Part shown: positions 7,808-15,560 of the stretch, in pieces
How the letters are laid out: every line of letters starts with the position of its first letter
How positions within the stretch are numbered: the first letter of the stretch is position 1
Source: Bacteroidales bacterium UBA3143
GTDB lineage: Bacteria > Bacteroidota > Bacteroidia > Bacteroidales > Dysgonomonadaceae
Reading direction: 5' to 3'
Length of the DNA stretch: 23,490 nucleotides
NCBI GenBank assembly: GCA_002364735.1
Contig: DEZB01000022.1
Span: 1-23,490 of the forward strand
Translations under genes and position numbers: made by a program
The notes under the pieces: model-generated
Database searches by the model: none
What the model was told of the DNA's origin: nothing
What the model saw: only the letters and a program-made list of their open reading frames with translations

Positions 7808-9169
7808 ATGAATGGATTAGAATTAATAAAAGCAGCCATGAAAATGGAAACTGTAGATCGTATTCCGTGGGTGCCTTTTGTTGGAGTACATGCTGGAGAG
7901 TTGATTGATCTTACTGCAACTGAATATCTTCAATCAGTAGATAATATAGTGAAGGGAGTTAATAAAGCAATAGAACTTTATAATCCAGATGGAATCCCTG
8001 TTACTTTTGATCTGCAAATTGAAGCGGAAGCAATGGGCTGTAAGATAGTATGGGCTAAAGACAATCCTCCTGCAGTTGTTTCTCACCCTCTTAATGAAGG
8101 TAAATTATTAGAGGATCTTGAAGTTCCATGTTCTTGTCAAGGACGTATAAGTATGATAATGGATGCAACGGCAAAGCTTAGGGATCAACACCCTGATCTT
8201 GCATTGTATGGACTCATTACAGGCCCTTTTACGCTGGCTCTTCACTTGTTGGGTACAGATATTTTCCTGCAAATGATGATGGACCCAGACGCTACGCACA
8301 AGTTGATGCGTTTAACCACAGATGTTGCAATTAAAATGAGCCAATTGTATATCGAAGCGGGTGCTGATGTAATTGCCGTTGTAGACCCAATGACAAGTCA
8401 AATTGATCCGATGAGTTTTGAAGAATTTGTTTCGCCTTATATTGTAGAGATAAACAACTATATTCGTGAAGCTGATGCATTGAGTTCCTTTTTTGTTTGT
8501 GGTAATGCGCAACAAAACATTGAAGTGATGTGCAAAACCAAACCTGACAACATCTCTATTGATGAGAACATTCCCCTGGACTTTGTTCGTGATATTGCCT
8601 TAAAGCACAATGTTAGTTTTGGTGGAAATCTTAAATTGACGCTCTCTTTACTGATGGGAGATGAAGAAGATTCGAGGCGAGATGCCCTTGAGTGTATGGA
8701 TATTGGGGGTAAAAAAGGGTTTATTCTTGCTCCAGGTTGTGATTTGGCAATGGCTACACCACAAAAAAATCTTATTGCTGTATCTGAATTGGTGCATGAT
8801 GAGCAACTACAAGGTGAATTGAGAGCTACAGAGGCAAGTATTACCAATATTGAATTGTTAGACCTTTCCTCTCATTGGAGTGATGATAAAGTAGTAATTG
8901 ATGTGGTAACACTTGACTCTTCATCTTGTGCTCCATGTCAGTATATGTATGATGCCATAGTGCGTGCTTCAGCGCCTTATGGAGACAAGGTAATTTATAA
9001 AGAGTACCGTATAAAAGATACAGAAGGGGTGCAAATGATGGCTACACTTGGGGTTAGGGCCATACCTACAATTGTTATAGATGGCACTGTTGAGTTTGCT
9101 TCTCAAATTCCACCACTTCAAGATATTCAAGCCAGAATAGATTATTATCTTTCAAAAAAAGGTGAATAA
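7808..9169 (+). CDS. MtaA-like URO-D methyltransferase fused to a thioredoxin-like domain
   Basis: A 453-aa two-domain protein. Residues about 1-345 form a URO-D barrel of the MtaA/CmuA type (MNGLELIKAAMKMETVDRIPWVPF at the start, GLITGPFTLALHLLG in the middle). MtaA binds zinc through His-x-Cys and a distant Cys. Here the corresponding positions read F229-V-C231 (SFFVCGNA) and C311 (APGCDL), so the His is apparently replaced by Phe. Residues about 360-453 are a thioredoxin-like domain with redox motif C374-A-P-C377 and a cis-Pro loop AIPT (418-421), a fusion MtaA itself does not have. It would be expected to act as the second methyltransferase, unloading methyl-corrinoid to an acceptor such as tetrahydrofolate or a thiol, or as a redox-controlled partner of the corrinoid protein. 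The acceptor cannot be told from sequence. It lies 100 bp after the corrinoid protein gene. Confidence 0.85.
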   Translation: MNGLELIKAAMKMETVDRIPWVPFVGVHAGELIDLTATEYLQSVDNIVKGVNKAIELYNPDGIPVTFDLQIEAEAMGCKIVWAKDNPPAVVSHPLNEGKLLEDLEVPCSCQGRISMIMDATAKLRDQHPDLALYGLITGPFTLALHLLGTDIFLQMMMDPDATHKLMRLTTDVAIKMSQLYIEAGADVIAVVDPMTSQIDPMSFEEFVSPYIVEINNYIREADALSSFFVCGNAQQNIEVMCKTKPDNISIDENIPLDFVRDIALKHNVSFGGNLKLTLSLLMGDEEDSRRDALECMDIGGKKGFILAPGCDLAMATPQKNLIAVSELVHDEQLQGELRATEASITNIELLDLSSHWSDDKVVIDVVTLDSSSCAPCQYMYDAIVRASAPYGDKVIYKEYRIKDTEGVQMMATLGVRAIPTIVIDGTVEFASQIPPLQDIQARIDYYLSKKGE

Positions 9170-9190
9170 GTGAACATGTAAATTATTTCA

Positions 9191-10111
9191 ATGGTCAAAT
9201 TTAATCTCATTACAGGATTCTTAGGCAGTGGGAAAACCTCACTGCTAAGGAATCTTTTGAGTGAATTGTCAAAAGAAAAACGTATTGCAGTCATTCAAAA
9301 CGAGTTTGCCTCAACAAGTGTAGATAGCAAAGACCTACAACAGAGTAGTGATGATTTTGAACTTGTGGAGATTAATAATGGCTCCGTTTTTTGTGTTTGT
9401 CAGTTATCTAATTTTGAACAAACATTGGATAAGCTTTTGAATGAATACCAACCTGAAATTGTTTTTTTGGAAGCTTCTGGCCTTGCCGATCCCATTAGTA
9501 TTGCCGAGTTACTTCAAACGCCCTCTCTATCAAATCGCATTACTTTAGATAAATCAATTTGCTTAGTAGATGCAGTCAATTATTTCAAAGGCTTAAGCAC
9601 TTTAGTCCGCTTCAAGCATCAATTGATGGTTGCAGATGTAATTATTCTGAATAAAATTGATCTGTATGATGGAAATTTAGAAGATATAAAAAAATTTATA
9701 TCAGAATTGAACCCTTTCGCAGATATCTTACCTTCGGTGTATGCTGAAGTATCTTGGGAGAAATTATCCGATAGTATAATACATCCCAGTTATGCAGCTG
9801 ATAGATTTAAAGGACATAAGAGTGAAGGAGTACCCGATCTGAAAGCTTGTGTGTTGAGAGTGCACAACAAAATTGATATGGAGGGGTTGAAGCTGTTTGT
9901 TGAAGAACTACAGGAGAAATGTTTACGAATAAAAGGTTTTGTCAATCTAACGGATGGAAGCACCGTTTTATTGCAAAGTGTTTTTGATAAATTAGATATT
10001 AAGAAAGTGAATAATTATACAGGACGCACAGAAATTATTGCTTTTGGGTTAGAAATAAATATTGTCGAAATGAGGCAATTGTTTAAAAAACATAGTGAAA
10101 AACAGAGATAA
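9191..10111 (+). CDS. CobW/G3E-family GTPase (probable metallochaperone)
   Basis: A 306-aa P-loop GTPase. The Walker A motif GFLGSGKT is at residues 9-16, a GLADP stretch occupies the Walker B/switch region, and NKID is the guanine-specificity motif. The family metal-binding CxCC motif is reduced to C68-V-C70-Q, with the last Cys replaced by Gln. A shorter C-terminal CobW-like domain follows (about 205-305). G3E GTPases deliver zinc, nickel or cobalt/corrinoid to client enzymes. The gene sits 21 bp after the MtaA-like gene and 3 bp before the MetH-activation-like gene. A role in loading zinc into the URO-D methyltransferases or cobalamin into the corrinoid protein is therefore the natural inference, but the metal is not determined by sequence. 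Confidence 0.85.
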   Translation: MVKFNLITGFLGSGKTSLLRNLLSELSKEKRIAVIQNEFASTSVDSKDLQQSSDDFELVEINNGSVFCVCQLSNFEQTLDKLLNEYQPEIVFLEASGLADPISIAELLQTPSLSNRITLDKSICLVDAVNYFKGLSTLVRFKHQLMVADVIILNKIDLYDGNLEDIKKFISELNPFADILPSVYAEVSWEKLSDSIIHPSYAADRFKGHKSEGVPDLKACVLRVHNKIDMEGLKLFVEELQEKCLRIKGFVNLTDGSTVLLQSVFDKLDIKKVNNYTGRTEIIAFGLEINIVEMRQLFKKHSEKQR

Positions 10112-10114
10112 CTA

Positions 10115-10813
10115 ATGGTAACAACTGATATAGATAAACTAAACTTCTGCTACAAAGATTTAAATATCAATCCAGAGATTATTGTTAACCTGATGGGGTA
10201 TACGAATGATATACCACCGGAAATGAATCAGATTATTGAAAATGAGATAGAAGCAATTAGTACTACTGACGAACTTCGTGGGGGCTATGTAATCAAAGAT
10301 GTTAAACTATTAAATGCTAATGCTCAATTAGAGGTTGACAATGTTCGTTTTAATGTTGGAAATCCTACATGGAAATTTTATGAGCATTCTGAACAAGTCG
10401 CTCTAATTGTTTCTACTGCAGGTGAATTTATCTCTGAAAGGTCAAGCCAATTGATGAAAGAAGGCTTGCTGCTTGAAGGTTATATAGTGGATATTATAGG
10501 TTCGGTAATATGCGAGAAAGTGGCTATAAAAACATGGGAAAGAGTTAAAGCAGTTTGTTCTTCGAAAAACAAAAATGTGACCAATCGATATTATCCTGGC
10601 TATTGCGAATGGGATGTAATAGAACAACACTCACTTTTCTCTCTGCTTCCTGAAAACTTCTGCGATATCCATCTCACCGATAGTGCATTAATGCTTCCAA
10701 CTAAGTCTGTTAGCGGAATTATTGGTATAGGACGAAATGTGGTTTATAGAGAGAATGCTTGCAAACATTGCAAAAAAGTTGATTGTATCTACCGACATAA
10801 AAAGCACTACTAA
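10115..10813 (+). CDS. Stand-alone methionine synthase activation-domain-like protein
   Basis: A 232-aa soluble protein resembling the C-terminal reactivation domain of cobalamin-dependent methionine synthase (MetH), but free-standing. The RxxxGY-type AdoMet-binding motif of that domain is seen as R158-Y-Y-P-G162-Y163, followed by CEW, Q-H-SLFSLLP and LTDSALMLPTKSVSGIIG, all typical of the family. Unlike MetH, the C-terminus carries a Cys cluster, C216-x2-C219-x4-C224 (ENACKHCKKVDC), which may bind an Fe-S cluster or metal. It is translationally close to the CobW gene (3-bp gap) and 75 bp upstream of the RACo-like gene. Known stand-alone homologs occur near corrinoid methyltransferases of anaerobes. 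A role in keeping the corrinoid protein active, by binding it or by AdoMet-dependent remethylation, is inferred. Confidence 0.8.
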   Translation: MVTTDIDKLNFCYKDLNINPEIIVNLMGYTNDIPPEMNQIIENEIEAISTTDELRGGYVIKDVKLLNANAQLEVDNVRFNVGNPTWKFYEHSEQVALIVSTAGEFISERSSQLMKEGLLLEGYIVDIIGSVICEKVAIKTWERVKAVCSSKNKNVTNRYYPGYCEWDVIEQHSLFSLLPENFCDIHLTDSALMLPTKSVSGIIGIGRNVVYRENACKHCKKVDCIYRHKKHY

Positions 10814-10888
10814 TAACACAATTATTACCTCTTAGTTAAGGTTATAATAATAGTTGATATGAATGAATGATATTACCTAAAGATTTAA

Positions 10889-12394
10889 ATGAAGCATAAA
10901 GTTACATTAATTAAAAAAGGATTTCATAAGGAAGTTTCTATTGAAGATGGAACAAGTTTATTAAAATGCATTCAAAGCAATGTCAATGATTTTTATGCAC
11001 CCTGTGGAGGCAATGGAACTTGCGGGAAATGTCGTGTTAATATACAAGAGGAGGGTGGTCATGTGACTTCATGTTTATATCCTGTTGAACGTGATATAAC
11101 GGTCTTCTTACCCGAAAAGAGTGAAATGAAGGTGCTTGCCAGTCAATACGAATTAACCAAGATGGTAGCACTCAGTCCTGGAGAGTCAGCCCAGCTTGTC
11201 ACAATTCCTTATGGTGTTGCAATAGATATTGGAACAACAACAATGGTTTTTTACATTGTTAATCTTCTCTTAGGCGCTATTGTTGATATCGTTACATTGG
11301 TAAACCCTCAATCGCGTTATGGTGCAGATGTTATTTCCCGAATAAACTATGGACATGAAAATCCAAAACATCTTGCCAATCTTCAAACTCCAATGATCGA
11401 CGCTATAAATGCTGTTATTCAGGAATATTGCAAACGAACTGATGTTGGAATTGATGATTTTGTGAAAATATCGGTTGTTGGAAATACCACCATGCTTCAC
11501 AATCTGTTAGGTATTGATGCTATCTCTATTGCTTTAGCACCTTTCACACCAAAGTTCACCACTGCTCAACTTATTGAACCGCAAAAGCTGGGCATTGATA
11601 TTAATTTAAAAGGAGCTGTTGTATTATCACCTTCACTGAGTGGATATGTGGGTGCTGATATTCTGGCTGGATTGGCTTCGGTTGACACAACAAAATTAAA
11701 AGACAACTTTCTTTTTATTGATATCGGCACCAATGGAGAAATGATTTTGGTTACACCCGAAAAAACTTTAGCTTGTGCTACTGCAGCTGGTCCAGCTTTC
11801 GAGGGTGCCAATATTTCTTGTGGAATGGGTGCTTTCTCAGGAGCTATTTCAGCGTTTAATGATGGCGAGATGAAAGTCATTGATGATATCACACCAAAAG
11901 GAGTTTGTGGGTCTGGACTTATTGACATTGTTGCATATATGCTAAAAGCATCTTTACTTTCTCCCGAAGGCAATATTTCTGAAGATTTCATACTTTTCAA
12001 AGCTGATAGAGAGGAAGAGAATATTACATTAACACAGCAAGATATTCGTGAAGTACAATTGGCAAAAGCAGCTGTTTATGCTGGAATAATTCGTTTATTA
12101 AATATAGCAGGTAAATCTGTGGATGACCTGGATCATATTTTATTAGCTGGCGGATTTGGCAATTATCTCAATATTTCAAGTGCAATCACTATTGGCCTTT
12201 TGCCCAATTTACCGCGGAGCAAATTTATTCATATAGGTAACTCAGCTGGCTCTGGTGCGGTATTAGCATTAAAATCTGAACAATTTGTAGAACAAATAGA
12301 AAAGATGAAAGAATATATCCAATATATAGAACTCTCTACTGATTCAGAATTTCCTTTAGAATTTGCAATGAATATGAACTTTGATATTGACTAA
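10889..12394 (+). CDS. RACo/RamQ-like corrinoid reactivator (ferredoxin + ASKHA ATPase domains)
   Basis: A 501-aa protein that should reduce inactive Co(II)-corrinoid back to Co(I) at the cost of ATP. The N-terminal [2Fe-2S] ferredoxin domain (about residues 1-85) has ligands C39-x5-C45-x2-C48-x13-C62. The remainder is the ASKHA-type domain known from RACo (DUF4445-like): AIDIGTTT near residue 113, VVGNTTMLHNLLG, FIDIGTNGEM, GPAFEGANISCGMG and LLAGGFGNYL. The ASKHA part begins by about residue 110, so the linker/middle region present in the roughly 630-aa acetogen RACo is nearly absent. It follows the MetH-activation-like gene by 75 bp and precedes a sulfatase by 34 bp, with no terminator seen, so one transcript is likely. 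Its presence strongly supports a working corrinoid methyl-transfer system. Confidence 0.92.
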   Translation: MKHKVTLIKKGFHKEVSIEDGTSLLKCIQSNVNDFYAPCGGNGTCGKCRVNIQEEGGHVTSCLYPVERDITVFLPEKSEMKVLASQYELTKMVALSPGESAQLVTIPYGVAIDIGTTTMVFYIVNLLLGAIVDIVTLVNPQSRYGADVISRINYGHENPKHLANLQTPMIDAINAVIQEYCKRTDVGIDDFVKISVVGNTTMLHNLLGIDAISIALAPFTPKFTTAQLIEPQKLGIDINLKGAVVLSPSLSGYVGADILAGLASVDTTKLKDNFLFIDIGTNGEMILVTPEKTLACATAAGPAFEGANISCGMGAFSGAISAFNDGEMKVIDDITPKGVCGSGLIDIVAYMLKASLLSPEGNISEDFILFKADREEENITLTQQDIREVQLAKAAVYAGIIRLLNIAGKSVDDLDHILLAGGFGNYLNISSAITIGLLPNLPRSKFIHIGNSAGSGAVLALKSEQFVEQIEKMKEYIQYIELSTDSEFPLEFAMNMNFDID

Positions 12395-12428
12395 TAATAA
12401 AAACATAACCCCTATTTAAATTCACATT

Positions 12429-13919
12429 ATGACAACTCACAAAAGATGGACTAACGCCACCACCTCTCATATCTTTTTCACAATGCTATTTTTAAAAATG
12501 GTGTTGTTTGGTGTTTCCACTGTCTCAGCACAAAAAGATAAAAAGCCAAACGTGTTATTCATCATTTCAGATGATTTGACCACAACAGCGCTTTCAAATT
12601 ATGAAAACACGCTAAGTCGTACTCCTAATATTGATAAGCTGACTTCAGAAGGGATGCTTTATACACGTGCATATAGTCAGTTTCCTGTTAGTGGTCCATC
12701 AAGGGCTTCTCTCATGTTTGGATACTATCCTCATGCCACAGAGACATTTGGATATGTAAGTGGTAGAGAAAATGTAGGACAAGAGCGTGAGTCTTGGTCG
12801 CAACTTTTCAAAAACAATGGTTATTATACGGCAAGAGTTAGCAAGATCTTCCATATGGGAATACCCATTGATATTGAGACAGGTTCGAACGGGACCGATG
12901 ATGAAGCATCATGGACGGAGCGCTTTAATAGTCAAGGACCAGAGTGGAAAGCTGAAGGTGAAGCTGAACTGGTGCAAAACAATCCTTACGGATTGAAGCC
13001 CAGACAGGGAGGCAATGTAATGACTGTGGTGAAAGCAGATGGTGACGACTTGGTTCACTCTGATGGAAAAACAGCAGAAAAGGCTTCAGAGCTGATACGA
13101 AAACATAAAGACAAACCATTTTTTCTGGCTGTTGGTTTTGTTCGTCCTCATGTACCTTTTGTTGCACCAAAATCTTATTTTGATGCATATCCACACGAAC
13201 AAATGGTGTTGCCTCCAAAAGTAGAGAATGATTGGGACGACATACCCAATGCGGGAATTAATTATGTGACCAGTGTAAATGCGAAAATGTCTGAGGAGCA
13301 AGAGAAAAAAGCCATTGCAGGCTATTATGCATCAGTTGCATATATGGATGCTCAGGTAGGCAAAGTACTGAAAACATTGAAAGAGGAAGGACTGGAAGAT
13401 AACACAATTGTGATATTTACTTCCGATCACGGTTTTCACCTTGGCGAACATCGATTCTGGATGAAAGTGAGTCTACACGAAGAGTCAGTTAGGGTACCGC
13501 TCATTATAAAAGTACCTAATAAAGAGCCTGGTGTATGCCATTCGTTAACAGAGTTACTGGACCTATACCCTACCGTTGCCGAATTAGCGGGACTAAAAGC
13601 ATCACCCCATATTCAAGGTAAAAGCATCACTAAAACATTGGATAACCCATCAGCAAAGGTTAGAAATGCTGCTTTTTCGGTATCAAATGGTGGAAGCAGT
13701 TTTTTATTGCGTACCGATAAATGGGCTTATATCCAATATGGTGAAGATGCTAAATCGGGTATGGAGTTGTTTAACATGGAGTATGACGAAAAACAATACA
13801 GTAACTTAGCGCTTAACCCAAAATTTCAAGACATTGTTCAAGAATTTCAAACAATGCTGAAGGATAAATTAAAAGAAGTAAGGGAGAATGATTTAGGGAT
13901 AGCGTATAAACAGAAGTAA
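12429..13919 (+). CDS. Secreted S1-family sulfatase, iduronate-2-sulfatase-like, serine type
   Basis: A 496-aa exported sulfatase with a signal peptide (hydrophobic residues about 15-33, likely cleavage after V-S-A34). Metal ligands ISDD (D48, D49) and TSDHGFHLGEH fit family S1; the pattern of FVRPHVPFVAPKSYFD and HLGEHRFWMK most resembles iduronate-2-sulfatase-type enzymes. The residue converted to formylglycine is Ser: S88-G-P-S-R92 in place of Cys-x-P-x-R. Serine-type enzymes need a radical-SAM anaerobic maturase (anSME), which is not in the window. It starts only 34 bp after the RACo-like gene, so it probably shares the corrinoid operon. It should remove sulfate esters from a saccharide in the periplasm or at the surface. 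The exact sugar is uncertain. Confidence 0.9.
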   Translation: MTTHKRWTNATTSHIFFTMLFLKMVLFGVSTVSAQKDKKPNVLFIISDDLTTTALSNYENTLSRTPNIDKLTSEGMLYTRAYSQFPVSGPSRASLMFGYYPHATETFGYVSGRENVGQERESWSQLFKNNGYYTARVSKIFHMGIPIDIETGSNGTDDEASWTERFNSQGPEWKAEGEAELVQNNPYGLKPRQGGNVMTVVKADGDDLVHSDGKTAEKASELIRKHKDKPFFLAVGFVRPHVPFVAPKSYFDAYPHEQMVLPPKVENDWDDIPNAGINYVTSVNAKMSEEQEKKAIAGYYASVAYMDAQVGKVLKTLKEEGLEDNTIVIFTSDHGFHLGEHRFWMKVSLHEESVRVPLIIKVPNKEPGVCHSLTELLDLYPTVAELAGLKASPHIQGKSITKTLDNPSAKVRNAAFSVSNGGSSFLLRTDKWAYIQYGEDAKSGMELFNMEYDEKQYSNLALNPKFQDIVQEFQTMLKDKLKEVRENDLGIAYKQK

Positions 13920-13975
13920 AAGGTATTACGCACATAAAGACAATGAAAATGCTAACAATTAATATCCAATAGACT

Positions 13976-15427
13976 ATGAAATACCTAATAAATAAATCTT
14001 ATGCATTAACTTGCTCAATCTGTTTTTTCATAAGCTCACAGAGCCCTCTTTTAGCCAAAGAGAAAAGTGAGGAACCAACTAAAAAACCGAATTTCATTAT
14101 CATTTTCACAGATGATTTAGGGTATGGGGATTTGGGCGTTTTCGGTCATCCTACCATTAAAACTCCTACGCTGGACAGGATGGCTTCCGAAGGCCAGAAG
14201 TGGACTAATTTCTATGTAGGGGCTTCTGTCAGTACACCCAGTAGAGCAGCATTACTAACAGGTCGACTTCCCATTCGCTCAGGAATGTGTAGTGATAAAA
14301 GAAGGGTGCTTTTCCCCGACTCCAACGGAGGATTACCTCAAAGTGAAATAACCATAGCACGAGCATTAAAAGGCAACGGTTACCAAACAGCAGCTATCGG
14401 AAAATGGCATTTAGGACACAAAGCTGAATATTTACCAACGAACCACGGATTTGACAGCTATTTCGGTATTCCTTATTCCAATGATATGGATAAAATAGAT
14501 CGAACAGATCATTTTACTTTGACTAAAAATGAACAGTTTGAAGCGTATAACGTACCTCTAATGCGCAACGAAGAAATTGTAGAACGACCTACAGATCAAC
14601 GCACCATTACAAAACGGTATACCGAAGATGCAGTAAGTAAAATTAAAGAGTTGCGTGATGAACCATTTTTCATCTACTTAGCTCATTCAATGCCTCATAT
14701 TCCACTTTTTCGATCAGAGGACTTTAAGGATACTTCCCTTGCAGGAATTTATGGCGATGTGATAGAGAAAATAGATTGGTCAGTAAAACAAATCATTGAT
14801 GCTTTGAAAGAGGAGGGAATAGCTGAAAACACATTGGTTGTTTTTACATCTGACAACGGTCCATGGCATACTTTTAAAGAACATGGCGGATCAGCTGGTC
14901 CTTTAAGAGGTGCTAAAGGTGGTACATTTGAAGGAGGAATGCGTGAACCTACTATTTTTTGGTGGCCAACGAAATTAAAGGAGGGTGTTGTAATGGATAT
15001 GGGAACTACAATGGATTTGCTGCCCACGTTTTGCAAGCTTTCTAATACTGAAATTAAAACAGATCGCGTCTATGATGGATATGATATCTCGCCACTACTA
15101 CTTGGAACGGGAGAAGGAGAACGTGATTTGGTTTTCTATTATCGAGGCCAAGAGGTTTATGCTGTTAGAAAAGGGTCATACAAGGCTCATTTCATTATCC
15201 AAAATGAATATGGAAACAACACCGCACACCCCATCACTAACCCAATGTTAGAATTAAAAAACACACCCACCGTTTTGGAGAAACCCCTGCTTTACAACGT
15301 AAATGTAGATCCAGGCGAAAGATACAATATAGCTGATGCTCATCCTGAAATAATAGAGACAATTAGAAGAGATTTAAAGATACACACTGATGGAGTAAAG
15401 CATGTAGAGAATCAATTGGAGAAATAA
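13976..15427 (+). CDS. Secreted S1-family sulfatase, arylsulfatase/GalNAc-6-sulfatase-like, serine type
   Basis: A 483-aa exported sulfatase with an N-terminal signal peptide ending near SPLLA-KEK. Typical S1 motifs are FTDDLGYGDLGVFGHP (metal-binding Asp pair), S86-T-P-S-R90 followed by AALLTGR (formylglycine precursor is Ser, not Cys), GKWHLGH, and SDNGPW plus GAKGGTFEGGMREP. This set is closer to arylsulfatase A/GALNS-like members than to the neighbouring iduronate-type enzyme, so the two probably cleave different sulfate esters of the same substrate. The gene lies 56 bp downstream of the first sulfatase and is the last gene of the block, ending before the hairpin at 15519-15557. Confidence 0.9.
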   Translation: MKYLINKSYALTCSICFFISSQSPLLAKEKSEEPTKKPNFIIIFTDDLGYGDLGVFGHPTIKTPTLDRMASEGQKWTNFYVGASVSTPSRAALLTGRLPIRSGMCSDKRRVLFPDSNGGLPQSEITIARALKGNGYQTAAIGKWHLGHKAEYLPTNHGFDSYFGIPYSNDMDKIDRTDHFTLTKNEQFEAYNVPLMRNEEIVERPTDQRTITKRYTEDAVSKIKELRDEPFFIYLAHSMPHIPLFRSEDFKDTSLAGIYGDVIEKIDWSVKQIIDALKEEGIAENTLVVFTSDNGPWHTFKEHGGSAGPLRGAKGGTFEGGMREPTIFWWPTKLKEGVVMDMGTTMDLLPTFCKLSNTEIKTDRVYDGYDISPLLLGTGEGERDLVFYYRGQEVYAVRKGSYKAHFIIQNEYGNNTAHPITNPMLELKNTPTVLEKPLLYNVNVDPGERYNIADAHPEIIETIRRDLKIHTDGVKHVENQLEK

Positions 15428-15518
15428 TAGGTACCTGCTGAAAATATCTAAATGCAATAATTTACAGTAAAGTGGTCTATGTTTTTATTGTATGTGCTAA
15501 GGCAATAATTAGAATGAG

Positions 15519-15557
15519 GAGAATGATTAGCATACTTTGTAAGTACTAATCATTCTC
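15519..15557. terminator. Bidirectional hairpin between the sulfatase operon and trkH
   Basis: GAGAATGATTAG (15519-15530) pairs perfectly over 12 bp with CTAATCATTCTC (15546-15557). The enclosed bases continue as TACTT-TGT-AAGTA (15533-15545) after a 2-nt bulge. TTATTTTTT follows on the plus strand. It lies 92 bp after the last sulfatase and 3 bp beyond the trkH stop codon, so it can end both convergent transcripts. Confidence 0.85.
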
Positions 15558-15560
15558 ACC

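Noticed and set aside
10821..10852. Hairpin in the gap before the RACo-like gene (ATTATTACCT with AGGTTATAATAAT)
   Set aside because: Pairing needs an internal bulge and is AT-rich with no T-run, so a terminator inside the operon is not supported.
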